Source: Natronoflexus pectinivorans
Lineage (GTDB): Bacteria > Bacteroidota > Bacteroidia > Bacteroidales > Marinilabiliaceae
DNA length: 64,000 nucleotides
Direction of reading: 5' to 3'
Assembly: GCF_004345615.1 (NCBI RefSeq)
Contig: NZ_SLWK01000010.1
Location: 93,851 to 157,850, forward strand
Part shown: piece after piece, positions 47,072 through 56,588 of the stretch
Position numbering within the stretch: the first letter of the stretch is position 1
How the letters are laid out: each line of letters starts with the position of its first letter
The notes under the pieces: model-generated
The model's input: the letters and a program-made list of their open reading frames with translations, nothing else
Told to the model about the DNA's origin: nothing
The model's database searches: none
Program-made: the position numbers and the translations under genes

Positions 47072-48718
47072 TCAATTCCTCGCCACCAACCTTTCAACCT
47101 CTCTTAAATTGTCCATCTTTTTCTTTGTCAGGAAGCTTTGCACATCCCCAAGGTGCTCTTTTATGCGTTTATTACCAAACTCATATACTTTCTCTGCAAG
47201 CCCATCCAGAAAATCCCGGTCATGAGAGACCAGTATAAGTGTTCCATCAAAATCCATTAGGGCGCTCTTCAAGATGTCCTTTGTTCTTATATCCAAATGA
47301 TTGGTTGGCTCATCCAAGATGAGCAAATTAACCGGCTCCAGCAGGAGTTTTATCATGGCCAGCCTGGTACGCTCTCCACCAGAAAGCACTTTCACTTTTT
47401 TATGAATATCATCTCCACCAAACATAAAAGCACCCAGGAGGTCTTTAATTTTGGTTCGGATCTCCCCCACTGCCACATCGTCAATGGTTTGAAAAACCGT
47501 AAGTTCTTCATTGAGAAGGGATGCCTGATTCTGCGCAAAGTAACCAATCTTAACGTTGTGCCCAACGGTGAGCTTCCCCTCAAAATCAGTTTCTCCCATA
47601 ATGCATTTCACAAGCGTAGATTTTCCTTCCCCATTGCGACCAACAAAGGCCACTCTTTCTCCTCGTTTCAGACTGAGCGAAGCATTGGAAAAAACATTCA
47701 GATCATCATAACTTTTTGTCACCTCATCAACAATTACCGGGTAACTGCCGGATCTGGGCGATGGCGGGAATTTCAATCTAAGAGCCGAATTATCTTCCTG
47801 GTCTACCTCCACAAGCTCCAGCTTTTCAAGCATTCTCACCCGACTTTGCACCTGATTGGTTTTGGAATAAGTGCCTTTAAACCGCTCAATAAACACCTTA
47901 TTATCAGCAATCATTTTTTGCTGCTCCTCATATTGTCTTTGTTGCTGCTCACGACGTTCCTTGCGCAATTCTAGGTATTGGGTATAATTCACTTTATAAT
48001 CGTAAATACGCCCCATGGTAATCTCAATGGTGCGGGTGGTAATATTGTCTACGAAAGCCTTATCGTGTGAAATGACAATGACCGCTTTTGCATTGTTCAC
48101 CAAAAAATCTTCCAGCCATTGGATGGACTCAATATCGAGATGATTGGTTGGCTCATCCAACAGAATGAGATCTGGATTTTTGAGCAATATTTTTGCCAGT
48201 TCGATGCGCATTCGCCAACCACCACTAAACTCGGTGGTAGGACGATTAAAATCACTCCGGGAAAACCCTAGTCCAACAAGAATTTTCTCCACCTCGGACT
48301 CGTAGTTGACCTCCTCTATACTATAAAATTTCTCACTCAGGAGAGAAACGCGCTCAATCAACTCATAATACTCTTCTGATTCATAATCGGTACGAATTGA
48401 AAGCTGGTGATTGATCTCGTCTATTTCAGTCTGCATATCATTGATGTGTGCAAAAGCCTGAGCAGTCTCCTCAAAAACTGTCCGATTGTCTTCCGTCATC
48501 AAATGCTGCGGCAAATAGGCAACTTCAGCATCCTGTGGCACAGTAACTCTGCCCGACGAGGCTTCACGTACGCCTGCCAAAATCTTTAACAAGGTTGATT
48601 TGCCCGCTCCATTTTTGCCCATGAGGGCTATCTTATCCTGATCGTTTATTGCGAAAGAAATGTTCTTAAATAATGTGGTTCCACCAAACTCAACTGTCAA
48701 TCCGTCAACTGAAATCAT
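47072..48718 (-). CDS. ABC-F family ATPase
   Basis: A 548-residue cytoplasmic protein with two ATP-binding cassettes and no membrane domain. Walker A motifs are GKNGAGKST and GRNGEGKST. Signature motifs are FSGGWRMR and LSGGERTR. Each half ends with LLDEPTNHLDI and a VISHD/VSHDRDF switch. The inter-domain linker is long and charged (RKERREQQQRQYEEQQKM). ABC-F proteins act on ribosomes in translation or antibiotic protection. The subtype is not resolved. Confidence 0.9.
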   Translation of the reverse strand: MISVDGLTVEFGGTTLFKNISFAINDQDKIALMGKNGAGKSTLLKILAGVREASSGRVTVPQDAEVAYLPQHLMTEDNRTVFEETAQAFAHINDMQTEIDEINHQLSIRTDYESEEYYELIERVSLLSEKFYSIEEVNYESEVEKILVGLGFSRSDFNRPTTEFSGGWRMRIELAKILLKNPDLILLDEPTNHLDIESIQWLEDFLVNNAKAVIVISHDKAFVDNITTRTIEITMGRIYDYKVNYTQYLELRKERREQQQRQYEEQQKMIADNKVFIERFKGTYSKTNQVQSRVRMLEKLELVEVDQEDNSALRLKFPPSPRSGSYPVIVDEVTKSYDDLNVFSNASLSLKRGERVAFVGRNGEGKSTLVKCIMGETDFEGKLTVGHNVKIGYFAQNQASLLNEELTVFQTIDDVAVGEIRTKIKDLLGAFMFGGDDIHKKVKVLSGGERTRLAMIKLLLEPVNLLILDEPTNHLDIRTKDILKSALMDFDGTLILVSHDRDFLDGLAEKVYEFGNKRIKEHLGDVQSFLTKKKMDNLREVERLVARN

Positions 48719-48773
48719 TAATCTGTATCTGTTAAAAATTTAAGCGACAAATATAGGCAGAAACATTGGAATA

Positions 48774-49196
48774 TTATCCCAAAACCCTTCTCTCCGTTAA
48801 CGACTTAATTTCTGCCATGCCTTCGAGCATGGCAGCTAAATCTGCAGGAGAAGGTGTACGATATCCGAAATCCTCAAGGGAACAAATTCCTTCAAACTTT
48901 CCAACCAAAATACAAGTTTGCTTCATGGATGCGGTTAGCTCTGCTTCAAGAGCTTCGGCCTCCCGATACAATCCCAATGGCACATGGTGGGTAGGCAATT
49001 CTTCGTAACAAGCCATTAGAGCCACAAAATACTTCTCCAATGTCATCAAAATCATACTGTATTTGAGGTCGTCACTAAATTTAGATGATCCATTCAATGC
49101 TTTTTCAATGATTGAATAAAAACGATTGGCTTCATTAAGTGTCTCTTGTGCCAGAATTATAAAATCCTGATCAGCGGTAATTGTTTGAGTTTCCAT
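48774..49196 (-). CDS. Uncharacterised helical protein
   Basis: Not recognised. The ATG at 49196 gives 140 residues; a TTG at 49202 is a less likely start. The sequence is predicted all-helical (SIIEKALNGSSKFSDDLKYSMILMTLEKYFVALMACYEEL), somewhat like HEPN or four-helix bundles, without an RxxxxH motif. It is transcribed away from nifH, sharing the 570-bp intergenic region, so a nif link is possible. Confidence 0.6.
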   Translation of the reverse strand: METQTITADQDFIILAQETLNEANRFYSIIEKALNGSSKFSDDLKYSMILMTLEKYFVALMACYEELPTHHVPLGLYREAEALEAELTASMKQTCILVGKFEGICSLEDFGYRTPSPADLAAMLEGMAEIKSLTERRVLG

Positions 49197-49257
49197 AAAC
49201 AATTGAGTTTAGATGTTGATTGAAAAAAATATTTAGCTGATGATTTATATAACCTCA

Positions 49258-49423
49258 AATGCTAAATCAATGCCGTTTAGTTAAGGCATTTTTCCTTCCC
49301 GCTCCCCATAATCCCCCATGGGGGAAATCCTTACGCGCGGATTGGCATCCCCTTGGGGAATATAAAGGTGAGCGCAGGCGATTATAATTTTTCATTAACT
49401 AAACGACATTGAATGCTAAATCA
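49258..49423. mobile_element. MITE-like element with 12-bp direct repeats
   Basis: The exact 12-bp direct repeat AATGCTAAATCA occurs at 49258-49269 and 49412-49423. Just inside are inverted ends CAATGCCGTTTAGTTAA (49268-49284) and its complement with one mismatch (49395-49411). The ~110-bp interior has CCCCC/GGGGG palindromes and no ORF. It looks like a small non-autonomous insertion in the nifH upstream region. Confidence 0.7.
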
Positions 49424-49447
49424 TAAATCAGGCCAAAGCCTGATTTA
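49424..49447. repeat. Perfect 10-bp hairpin upstream of nifH
   Basis: TAAATCAGGC, loop CAAA, then the complement GCCTGATTTA, directly after the direct repeat of the MITE-like element. It could end leftward or rightward read-through. Confidence 0.5.
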
Positions 49448-49546
49448 CAACCAAATTAAACTCATACACAACTGAATATCTACAACTTAAACAACATCTT
49501 TTTATTATAGAAGCAATTTCAATAAAAACTGAACCACCAAATTCCT

Positions 49547-49560
49547 ACATTTTTGTAGTT
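49547..49560. promoter_or_regulatory. CTACA-N4-TGTAG site upstream of nifH
   Basis: CTACATTTTTGTAG, a perfect match to the ten-position motif shared with the NifX-like genes and nifA. It is about 207 bp before the nifH start. No sigma-54 box with exact spacing follows: TGGCATGGTTCGGCA at 49702 is one base short, and CGGCACACTTATTTCA has a poor -12. Confidence 0.6.
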
Positions 49561-49754
49561 TCCACTTACAATAGGTACCATAATGTTAAGAAACTGAGCC
49601 ACCCCTTATTTAAACTTAATTAAAACAAGGCAACTTCACTCTTTTTTAACTCCTGATTTTCAACACACATACACAAATCCAATCATAACCTAAAAAGCAA
49701 ATGGCATGGTTCGGCACACTTATTTCAATACCCCAAACCAAAGAACTAACTTAA

Positions 49755-50591
<837 letters not shown>

Positions 50592-50708
50592 ACAGACAAT
50601 TAGAAATTAGAGGATTAGATTTTCACATTAAGAAAGAGAAATGTTAGGATGTAAAAACAGTTTTACTGCAAAACTCATCACAATTAAAAACCAATAAAAC
50701 TCACAACT

Positions 50709-51032
50709 ATGTATATGCTAAGAGCCATCGTACGTCCGGAAAAGTCACCGGCAGTACTTAAAGCACTATTTGATGCCGGTTTTCCGGCTGTTACAAAACT
50801 TCCGGTTTTTGGTCGCGGAAAACAACGCGGACTGAAAGTAGGGACAGTTACTTACGATGAACTACCAAAGGAGATGTTGATGCTGGTAATTCAGGATAAA
50901 GACAAAGACTTTGTTGTTGAAACCATTATGAATTCAGCGAGATCAGATGATGGCGGACAGTTTGGTGATGGAAAAATATTCGTTACACCGGTAGAAGAGG
51001 CATACACCATCTCATCGGGATATAAGGAATAA
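50709..51032 (+). CDS. nifI1: NifI1, PII-like nitrogenase regulator
   Basis: A 107-residue PII-family protein. It starts MYMLRAIVRPEKSPAVLKALFDAGFPAVTKL; the T-loop is short and lacks the uridylylated Tyr of GlnB. FGDGKIFVTPVEEAYTI is the PII C-terminal pattern. In archaea and clostridia NifI1 and NifI2 together bind the dinitrogenase and switch it off in response to ammonia (2-oxoglutarate sensing). It lies between nifH and nifI2 as expected. Confidence 0.93.
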   Translation: MYMLRAIVRPEKSPAVLKALFDAGFPAVTKLPVFGRGKQRGLKVGTVTYDELPKEMLMLVIQDKDKDFVVETIMNSARSDDGGQFGDGKIFVTPVEEAYTISSGYKE

Positions 51033-51146
51033 CTTTTGAAGTTTAGAGTTTAGAGTTCTGGGTTTATAGTTAACTATCAACCATAAACTAAAAAACCATA
51101 AACTAAAAAACCATCAACAATAAACTAAAAATGAAAACTGAATTAC

Positions 51147-51512
51147 ATGAAACTAATACTAGCCATCATAAGAATAGCCAAGATGCAGGAGACCAAAATG
51201 GCTCTTTCGGACGCAGGATTGCCTTCGTTCACTGCAATGGCGGTACTGGGGCGGGGTAAAGGCCACGGCGACCTGGAAAAGGCCGAAGAGGTTAATCCAC
51301 AGCTCCACGAGTTCATCTCCGATACACCGAGGTTCAAGTCAAAGCGATTGATAACTTTGGTTGTAACCGACGACAAAAAAGATTTAGCCGTAAAAACCAT
51401 CATGGATGCCAATCACACCGGTAAAAGTGGCGACGGAAAAATATTCGTAGTCAATACCATTGATTCCATCAGGGTTCGTAACGGAGAATCAGGAGATTTA
51501 ACGCTTGACTAA
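51147..51512 (+). CDS. nifI2: NifI2, PII-like nitrogenase regulator
   Basis: A 121-residue PII-family partner of NifI1. It starts MKLILAIIRIAKMQETKMALSDAGLPSFTAM, has a longer T-loop (GRGKGHGDLEKAEEVNPQL), and ends with SGDGKIFVVNTIDSIRVRNGE. It ends 18 bp before nifD. The spacer before it (51033-51146) consists of ACTAAAAAACCATA-type repeats. Confidence 0.93.
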   Translation: MKLILAIIRIAKMQETKMALSDAGLPSFTAMAVLGRGKGHGDLEKAEEVNPQLHEFISDTPRFKSKRLITLVVTDDKKDLAVKTIMDANHTGKSGDGKIFVVNTIDSIRVRNGESGDLTLD

Positions 51513-51530
51513 AGTAAGGAGGACACGATT

Positions 51531-53159
51531 ATGGGAATGAAAAATAAAAAAGACCTGGCTAAATTCAGGGAAACGGTGATAGAAAAATATCCCAATAAGG
51601 TGGCAAAAAAAAGAGCCAAAGCCATCATCAACAACGACCCTGAGAACATCCCGGAAATTCAGGCCAACATACGAACCATACCTGGAATTATCACCCAAAG
51701 AGGTTGTACCTATGCAGGATGTAAAGGTGTGGTTTTAGGCCCCACCAGAGACATTGTGAATATTACTCACGGACCAATTGGATGCGGGTTCTATTCCTGG
51801 TTAACCCGAAGAAACCAAACATCAACCACCAGTGATGCGGATGAGAACTTTATACCTTACTGTTTTTCAACAGATATGCAGGACTCCAACATCGTTTTTG
51901 GTGGTGAAGATAAACTAAAACAGGCCGTTCGTGAGGCAGTCGAACTCTTTAATCCCAAAGCCGTTGCCATTTTCTCCACCTGCCCTGTGGGATTAATTGG
52001 TGACGACGTGCACAAAGTGGCAGAACAGATGAGGGAGGAGTTTGACAACAAAATCAACGTCTTTGGTTTCTCCTGCGAAGGATACAGGGGTGTTTCACAG
52101 TCGGCTGGTCACCACATTGCCAACAACGAGCTTTACAGAAACCTTATAGGCAATGACGACACCATGGTGGGAAGTGCCAAATACCGCATAAACATGTTGG
52201 GAGAATACAACATTGGTGGTGATGCCTTCGAAATTGAAAGAATTTTCGAAAAATGTGGTATCCAACTGGTTTCCACATTCTCCGGAAACTCAACCATTTC
52301 ATCTTTTGAACAGGCTCATACGGCAGACCTTTCGCTGGTTATGTGTCACAGGTCAATTAACTATGTGGCTGAGATGCTTGAAACATCATTCGGAATTCCA
52401 TGGATTAAGGTAAACCTGATTGGTGCAGACTCCACAGCTAAAGCACTTAGGAAAATCGCCGCCTATTTTGAGGACGACGAACTGAAGGCCAAAGTTGAGG
52501 AAGTAATTGCCGAAGAGATGAAAGATGTAAATGCAGCAAGAGAGGCTGTATTACCCAAAACCACCGGAAAATCAGCTATGCTTTTCGTGGGAGGTTCCAG
52601 AGCTCACCATTATCAGGATTTATTTGAAGAGCTAGAAATCAAAACCATTGCTGCCGGTTACGAGTTCGGTCACCGCGACGATTACGAAGGACGTCGTGTT
52701 ATACCTTCTATTAAAATTGATGCTGATAGCCGGAACATTGAAGAAATCACAGTTAAGCGTGACGAGAAACGCTACAAAGAGCGTATGACTAAAGAAAAAC
52801 TGGAGGAACTTCAAAAGCAGGTTGACCTTGAGTACAATGACTACAAAGGCCTGATGCCTCAGATGGAAAAAGGAACCCTTGTTATTGACGACCTAAGTCA
52901 TTACGAAATGGACAAACTGATTGAAATGTACCAACCAGACATTTTTTGTGCCGGAGTTAAAGAAAAATATGTGGTTCAAAAAATGGGAGTACCTCTAAAA
53001 CAGTTACACAACTATGATTCAGGTGGTCCATACGCCGGATTTAAAGGAGCCATCAATTTTTACAACGACATTGCCATGATGGTTTCCACATCCATTTGGA
53101 AAGAAGTGAAAGCACCATGGGAAAAAGAAGAGATGATTGAAGCTGTTTATGCTTGTTAG
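51531..53159 (+). CDS. nifD: Nitrogenase MoFe protein alpha chain
   Basis: The alpha subunit of dinitrogenase. P-cluster ligands are Cys59 (RGCTYAG), Cys85 (GPIGC) and Cys151 (STCPVG). FeMo-co ligands are Cys272 (MCHRSINY) and His493 (QLHNYDSGGPY). His194 of GHHIANN, needed for substrate reduction, is present. At 542 residues it has an insert around 385-440, as in Clostridium pasteurianum NifD. The start is chosen because AAGGAGG lies 8 bp before ATG 51531. No nifG/vnfG/anfG gene follows, so this is the Mo enzyme. Confidence 0.97.
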   Translation: MGMKNKKDLAKFRETVIEKYPNKVAKKRAKAIINNDPENIPEIQANIRTIPGIITQRGCTYAGCKGVVLGPTRDIVNITHGPIGCGFYSWLTRRNQTSTTSDADENFIPYCFSTDMQDSNIVFGGEDKLKQAVREAVELFNPKAVAIFSTCPVGLIGDDVHKVAEQMREEFDNKINVFGFSCEGYRGVSQSAGHHIANNELYRNLIGNDDTMVGSAKYRINMLGEYNIGGDAFEIERIFEKCGIQLVSTFSGNSTISSFEQAHTADLSLVMCHRSINYVAEMLETSFGIPWIKVNLIGADSTAKALRKIAAYFEDDELKAKVEEVIAEEMKDVNAAREAVLPKTTGKSAMLFVGGSRAHHYQDLFEELEIKTIAAGYEFGHRDDYEGRRVIPSIKIDADSRNIEEITVKRDEKRYKERMTKEKLEELQKQVDLEYNDYKGLMPQMEKGTLVIDDLSHYEMDKLIEMYQPDIFCAGVKEKYVVQKMGVPLKQLHNYDSGGPYAGFKGAINFYNDIAMMVSTSIWKEVKAPWEKEEMIEAVYAC

Positions 53160-53290
53160 GTTAAGGGGGGGGGAGCTCGTGACTGACAGCTCTGTTTCTT
53201 ACGCCCTCTCTCTTTTACCTTCTTCCTTTTCACCCTTTTACCTTCTTACCCTTCACCCTTTTTCACATTAATTCTTAAACCTGATTAATT
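53160..53290. repeat. Poly-G tract and pyrimidine-rich nifD-nifK spacer
   Basis: Nine consecutive G at 53165-53173, five bases after the nifD stop. A run of CTTTTACCTTCTTCC-type pyrimidine repeats (53202-53262) follows. No gene and no clear hairpin. Confidence 0.6.
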
Positions 53291-54670
53291 ATGTTATTAC
53301 GACACACAACCCCAAAAGAGATAGACAGGCAGGCGTTGACCATTAATCCCGCCAAGACCTGTCAGCCGGTGGGAGCCATGTATGCAGCCCTGGGACTGCA
53401 TAAATGCCTTCCCCACAGCCACGGTTCGCAAGGCTGTTGCTCCTATCACAGAAGTGCTCTCACGAGACATTTCAAAGAACCTGTTATGGCTGCCACAAGC
53501 TCATTCACCGAAGGTTCATCAGTATTTGGAGGAACTGCCAACCTGGTGCAATCCATTAACACCATTTTCACGGTGTACGAACCTGATATTATTGCCGCAC
53601 ATACCACCTGTTTATCAGAAACCATTGGTGATGATATGACGGCCATTATTGGAAAAGCAAAAGATGACGGGGTCGTTCCCGAAGGGAAACACGTCATTTA
53701 CTGCAACACTCCCAGTTACGTGGGAACCCACGTAACCGGTTACGCCAACCAGGTAACCTCTTTCGTGAAGTCTTTTTCCACAGCCACTCCCAAAAAGAAA
53801 AATGTGGTTAACCTTGTGGCAGGCTGGATGGAACCATCCGATATGGCAGAGATTAAAAGATTGGCAAAAGTTCTGGAAGCCCGAACCATTATGTTTCCTG
53901 ACTTAACCGGCGTTTTGGATGCTCCCATGGACGGGAAATTCCACATGTACCCCAACGGTGGAACGACCTTGGAGGATATGGCCGCCACCGGCGACAGCAA
54001 ATTCTCCATAGGAATGGGTCCATATTCCACCGAAGATGCCTGCAAAACTCTGGAGAATAAGTGTAAGGTGAAATTTGAGATGGTGGACATCCCCATCGGA
54101 CTGAAAGCCACCGACCGTTTTCTGATGTCTTTGAGCCGTCATGCAAATGTTCCGGTACCAGATGAAATCACTAACGAGCGAGGACGATTGGTTGACCTGA
54201 TTGCCGACAGTGCAAGATTGCTTTACGGAAGGCGAGTTGCCCTCTGGGGTGACCCGGACACACTGATTCCATTGACGGAATTCCTGGTTTCACTTGATAT
54301 GCGTCCGGTTTACGTTGTAACCGGAACTCCCGGGAAACTTTTCGATGCACGAATGAAAGAGATTCTCGAAAAAGTTCCTGAGGCCAAATTCAAAAGCGGC
54401 GAAAGAGCCGATATGTTTCAGATGCACCAGTGGATTAAACAAGAGGGAGTTGACCTGCTTATTGGCAACACATACGGAAAATACATCGCACGTGATGAGG
54501 ACACCCCTTTTGTAAGATTCGGTTTCCCTATTATGGACCGCTCAGGACACAACTACATGCCAAAAACCGGCTACCAGGGAGCTGCTAATCTTGTGGTACA
54601 AATATTAGGAGCATTGCTCGACCACGAAGACAGAACCTGTTCAGAAGAAAAAATCGAGCTTCAAATGTAA
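53291..54670 (+). CDS. nifK: Nitrogenase MoFe protein beta chain
   Basis: The beta subunit of dinitrogenase. P-cluster Cys24 (KTCQPVG), Cys49 (SQGCC) and Cys107 (TTCLSE) are visible, as is NTPSYVGTHVTGY with the P-cluster Ser/Thr region. At 459 residues it lacks the ~50-residue N-terminal extension of Azotobacter NifK. This matches the insertion-bearing NifD (C. pasteurianum type). It is followed by a strong terminator that separates it from nifE. Confidence 0.97.
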   Translation: MLLRHTTPKEIDRQALTINPAKTCQPVGAMYAALGLHKCLPHSHGSQGCCSYHRSALTRHFKEPVMAATSSFTEGSSVFGGTANLVQSINTIFTVYEPDIIAAHTTCLSETIGDDMTAIIGKAKDDGVVPEGKHVIYCNTPSYVGTHVTGYANQVTSFVKSFSTATPKKKNVVNLVAGWMEPSDMAEIKRLAKVLEARTIMFPDLTGVLDAPMDGKFHMYPNGGTTLEDMAATGDSKFSIGMGPYSTEDACKTLENKCKVKFEMVDIPIGLKATDRFLMSLSRHANVPVPDEITNERGRLVDLIADSARLLYGRRVALWGDPDTLIPLTEFLVSLDMRPVYVVTGTPGKLFDARMKEILEKVPEAKFKSGERADMFQMHQWIKQEGVDLLIGNTYGKYIARDEDTPFVRFGFPIMDRSGHNYMPKTGYQGAANLVVQILGALLDHEDRTCSEEKIELQM

Positions 54671-54732
54671 ATTTGGTTCATTGTAAGAAAAAAGACAAAG
54701 AACAATAAAAACACGTTTTTTACTTTTACCTG

Positions 54733-54766
54733 AAAACGCCGCCGGGAATTATCCCGGCGGCGTTTT
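54733..54766. terminator. Strong GC-rich terminator after nifK
   Basis: AAAACGCCGCCGGGA with its perfect complement around ATTA; A-run before and T-run after. The strongest hairpin in the window. It ends the nifH-nifK transcript. Confidence 0.9.
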
Positions 54767-54848
54767 AAATAATGTCCTACATGCCAAAAACGAAAGTAAT
54801 CAGAGTAAAGGAAACTGTTCAAAAACAAGAATAAAACCGCCCTCCGAA

Positions 54849-54892
54849 CTACCTTCTTGTAGAAACAAACATCAAAATCTACCAAAAAGTAG
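54849..54892. promoter_or_regulatory. Two degenerate CTACA-N4-TGTAG sites upstream of nifE
   Basis: CTACCTTCTTGTAG (54849-54862, nine of ten positions) and CTACCAAAAAGTAG (54879-54892, eight of ten). The second sits in a 30-bp near-palindrome (54871-54900). A TGGCAC at 54960-54965 with a poor -12 (TTATA) follows. Confidence 0.5.
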
Positions 54893-55031
54893 TTTTTGAT
54901 AAAAACCATCAAATCACCCCCTAGTTCTAAACATCTGATTATAAACAACACATAATCTATGGCACAATATTTATATCTATTATAGTGAACCTATTATTAA
55001 CAATTGCTTGAAAAAACCAATATGAATCTCC

Positions 55032-55157
55032 ATGTCTTTGATAAGAAAAAGTCAAAGACAAGGCTTGCGAAGTCAGAAAAAACGGAGTCTAACTTGTGTA
55101 AATGAGTATTTTTCTGACGAGCATAACGAAGTATTTGGCGTTTTCTTGCAAAGACTA
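55032..55157 (+). mobile_element. MITE-like element, copy 2
   Basis: About 126 bp beginning ATGTCTTTGATAAGAAAA and ending TTCTTGCAAAGACT. It is the inverse of copy 1 (40758-40903), with about 20 bp deleted near its left end. It is inserted between the nifE regulatory sites and the nifE start, and its TGA-free frame artificially extends the nifE ORF upstream. Confidence 0.7.
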
Positions 55158-55166
55158 ACTATACCT

Positions 55167-56495
55167 ATGGCCAATTACATTCTCACACAACGTCAAAGGC
55201 AGGTAGCCCGTTCCGGAGTTGAAACCGGCAAGATGGACTGCAACAAACCCAGCGTTGCAGGGAGTGTAAGTCAGCGGGCCTGTGTGTTTTGCGGTTCCAG
55301 GGTAGTTTTGTACCCCATTGCCGATGCGCTTCATATCATTCATGGACCCATTGGCTGTGCCGCATACACATGGGACATCCGCGGAGCCATGTCCTCAGGT
55401 CCGGAGCTGCACCGCATGAGTTTTTCCACCGACCTGAGCGAGAAAGAGGTCATTTTTGGAGGAGAACCTAAACTTTACAAGGGGCTCGTGGAACTTATAG
55501 ACAAATACAGTCCCAAAGCAGCATTTGTTTACTCCACCTGTATTGTTGGAATTATTGGGGATGATGTGGAGAAAATTTGTAAACAAGTGGCTCAGGACAA
55601 AAACATCCCAATTCTACCGGTGCAAGCTCCCGGATTTCAGGGGTCAAAAAAAGATGGATACAAAGTAGCCTGCGAAGCCTTGTTCAACTTGGTAGGAACT
55701 CTTGATTTACCAACTCCCTGGTTTAGTATCAACATTTTGGGAGATTTCAACCTCGCCGGAGAGTTGTGGATTCTTACCGAATATTACAAAAAAATGGGCA
55801 TTCATATCAACGCCACCATTACAGGCGATGGACGAGTTGACCACATCCGCAACGCGCACAATGCCTCACTAAATGTGGTACAATGCTCAGGCTCTATGTC
55901 GCATCTTGCCCGCCTGATGAAAGAGAAGTACGGCATCCCGTTTATGCAGGTCTCCTATTTTGGTATTGAAGACATGTCCGATGCTTTATACGAAGTAGCA
56001 AAATTCTTCAAAAGTGATGACTTGATGGCCAAAGCACAGGATATTGTGAAAGATGAAATAGGCAAATTGATGCCGTCTCTGCAATGGTATAAAAACCAAT
56101 TGGAAGGGAAAAAAGCCGCCATCTACGTTGGCGGTGCTTTCAAAGCCATTTCACTCATTAAAGCTTTGCGACTGATTGGTGTAAAAACCGTAGTTGTTGG
56201 CTCACAAACCGGCAATGCAGACGATTACGAAATCATTAAAAAACTCAGTGATGAAGATACAATCATCGTGGACGACTCCAACCCTGTTGAGCTTTCCAAT
56301 TTTGTAAAGGAGAAACAAGCCGATGTATTTATAGGAGGGGTAAAAGAACGCCCCATTGCCTACAAAATCGGAATCGGGTTTTGCGACCATAACCACGAGC
56401 GAAAAGAAGCCCTGGCCGGATACGAAGGCATGATGAATTTCGCCAAAGAAATACACGCAACCATCATGAGTCCCGTTTGGAAATTCACCCGATAA
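55167..56495 (+). CDS. nifE: NifE, FeMo-cofactor scaffold subunit
   Basis: Alpha-like subunit of the NifEN scaffold on which NifB-co is matured to FeMo-co. The open frame reaches 55032, but the first 45 codons read through the MITE-like element. The ATG at 55167 (MANYILTQRQRQVARSG) is the real start (442 aa). Cluster ligands are Cys39 or Cys42 (RACVFCG), Cys64 (GPIGCAAYTW) and the Cys of YSTCIVGIIGDD. It is paired with nifN downstream. Confidence 0.93.
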   Translation: MANYILTQRQRQVARSGVETGKMDCNKPSVAGSVSQRACVFCGSRVVLYPIADALHIIHGPIGCAAYTWDIRGAMSSGPELHRMSFSTDLSEKEVIFGGEPKLYKGLVELIDKYSPKAAFVYSTCIVGIIGDDVEKICKQVAQDKNIPILPVQAPGFQGSKKDGYKVACEALFNLVGTLDLPTPWFSINILGDFNLAGELWILTEYYKKMGIHINATITGDGRVDHIRNAHNASLNVVQCSGSMSHLARLMKEKYGIPFMQVSYFGIEDMSDALYEVAKFFKSDDLMAKAQDIVKDEIGKLMPSLQWYKNQLEGKKAAIYVGGAFKAISLIKALRLIGVKTVVVGSQTGNADDYEIIKKLSDEDTIIVDDSNPVELSNFVKEKQADVFIGGVKERPIAYKIGIGFCDHNHERKEALAGYEGMMNFAKEIHATIMSPVWKFTR

Positions 56496-56588
56496 CAAAA
56501 CCATCAACTAAAAACTATAAACTTTGAACATAGAACCTTGAACATAGAACATAGAACCTTAAACATCAAACTTAGAACCTAAAACGCC
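56496..56588 (+). repeat. nifE-nifN spacer of AACATAGAACCTT repeats
   Basis: A 93-bp spacer made of variants of GAACATAGAACCTTGAACAT and ACCATCAACTAAAAACTATA. The same type of sequence fills spacers before nifI2, nifB and fdx. Confidence 0.6.

Noticed and set aside
47297..47974. 225-aa plus-strand ORF
   Set aside because: Shadow frame antisense to the well-supported ABC-F gene.
49702..49716. Canonical sigma-54 promoter of nifH (TGGCATGGTTCGGCA)
   Set aside because: GG to GC spacing is one base too short; other GG positions lack a proper -12. Left as unresolved.
51531..54670. Alternative (V or Fe-only) nitrogenase
   Set aside because: No delta-subunit gene (vnfG/anfG) between D and K, and NifE, NifN and NifV are present as in Mo systems.
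55032..55166. N-terminal 45-residue extension of NifE
   Set aside because: It is the translation of the MITE-like element; NifE homology begins after ATG 55167.
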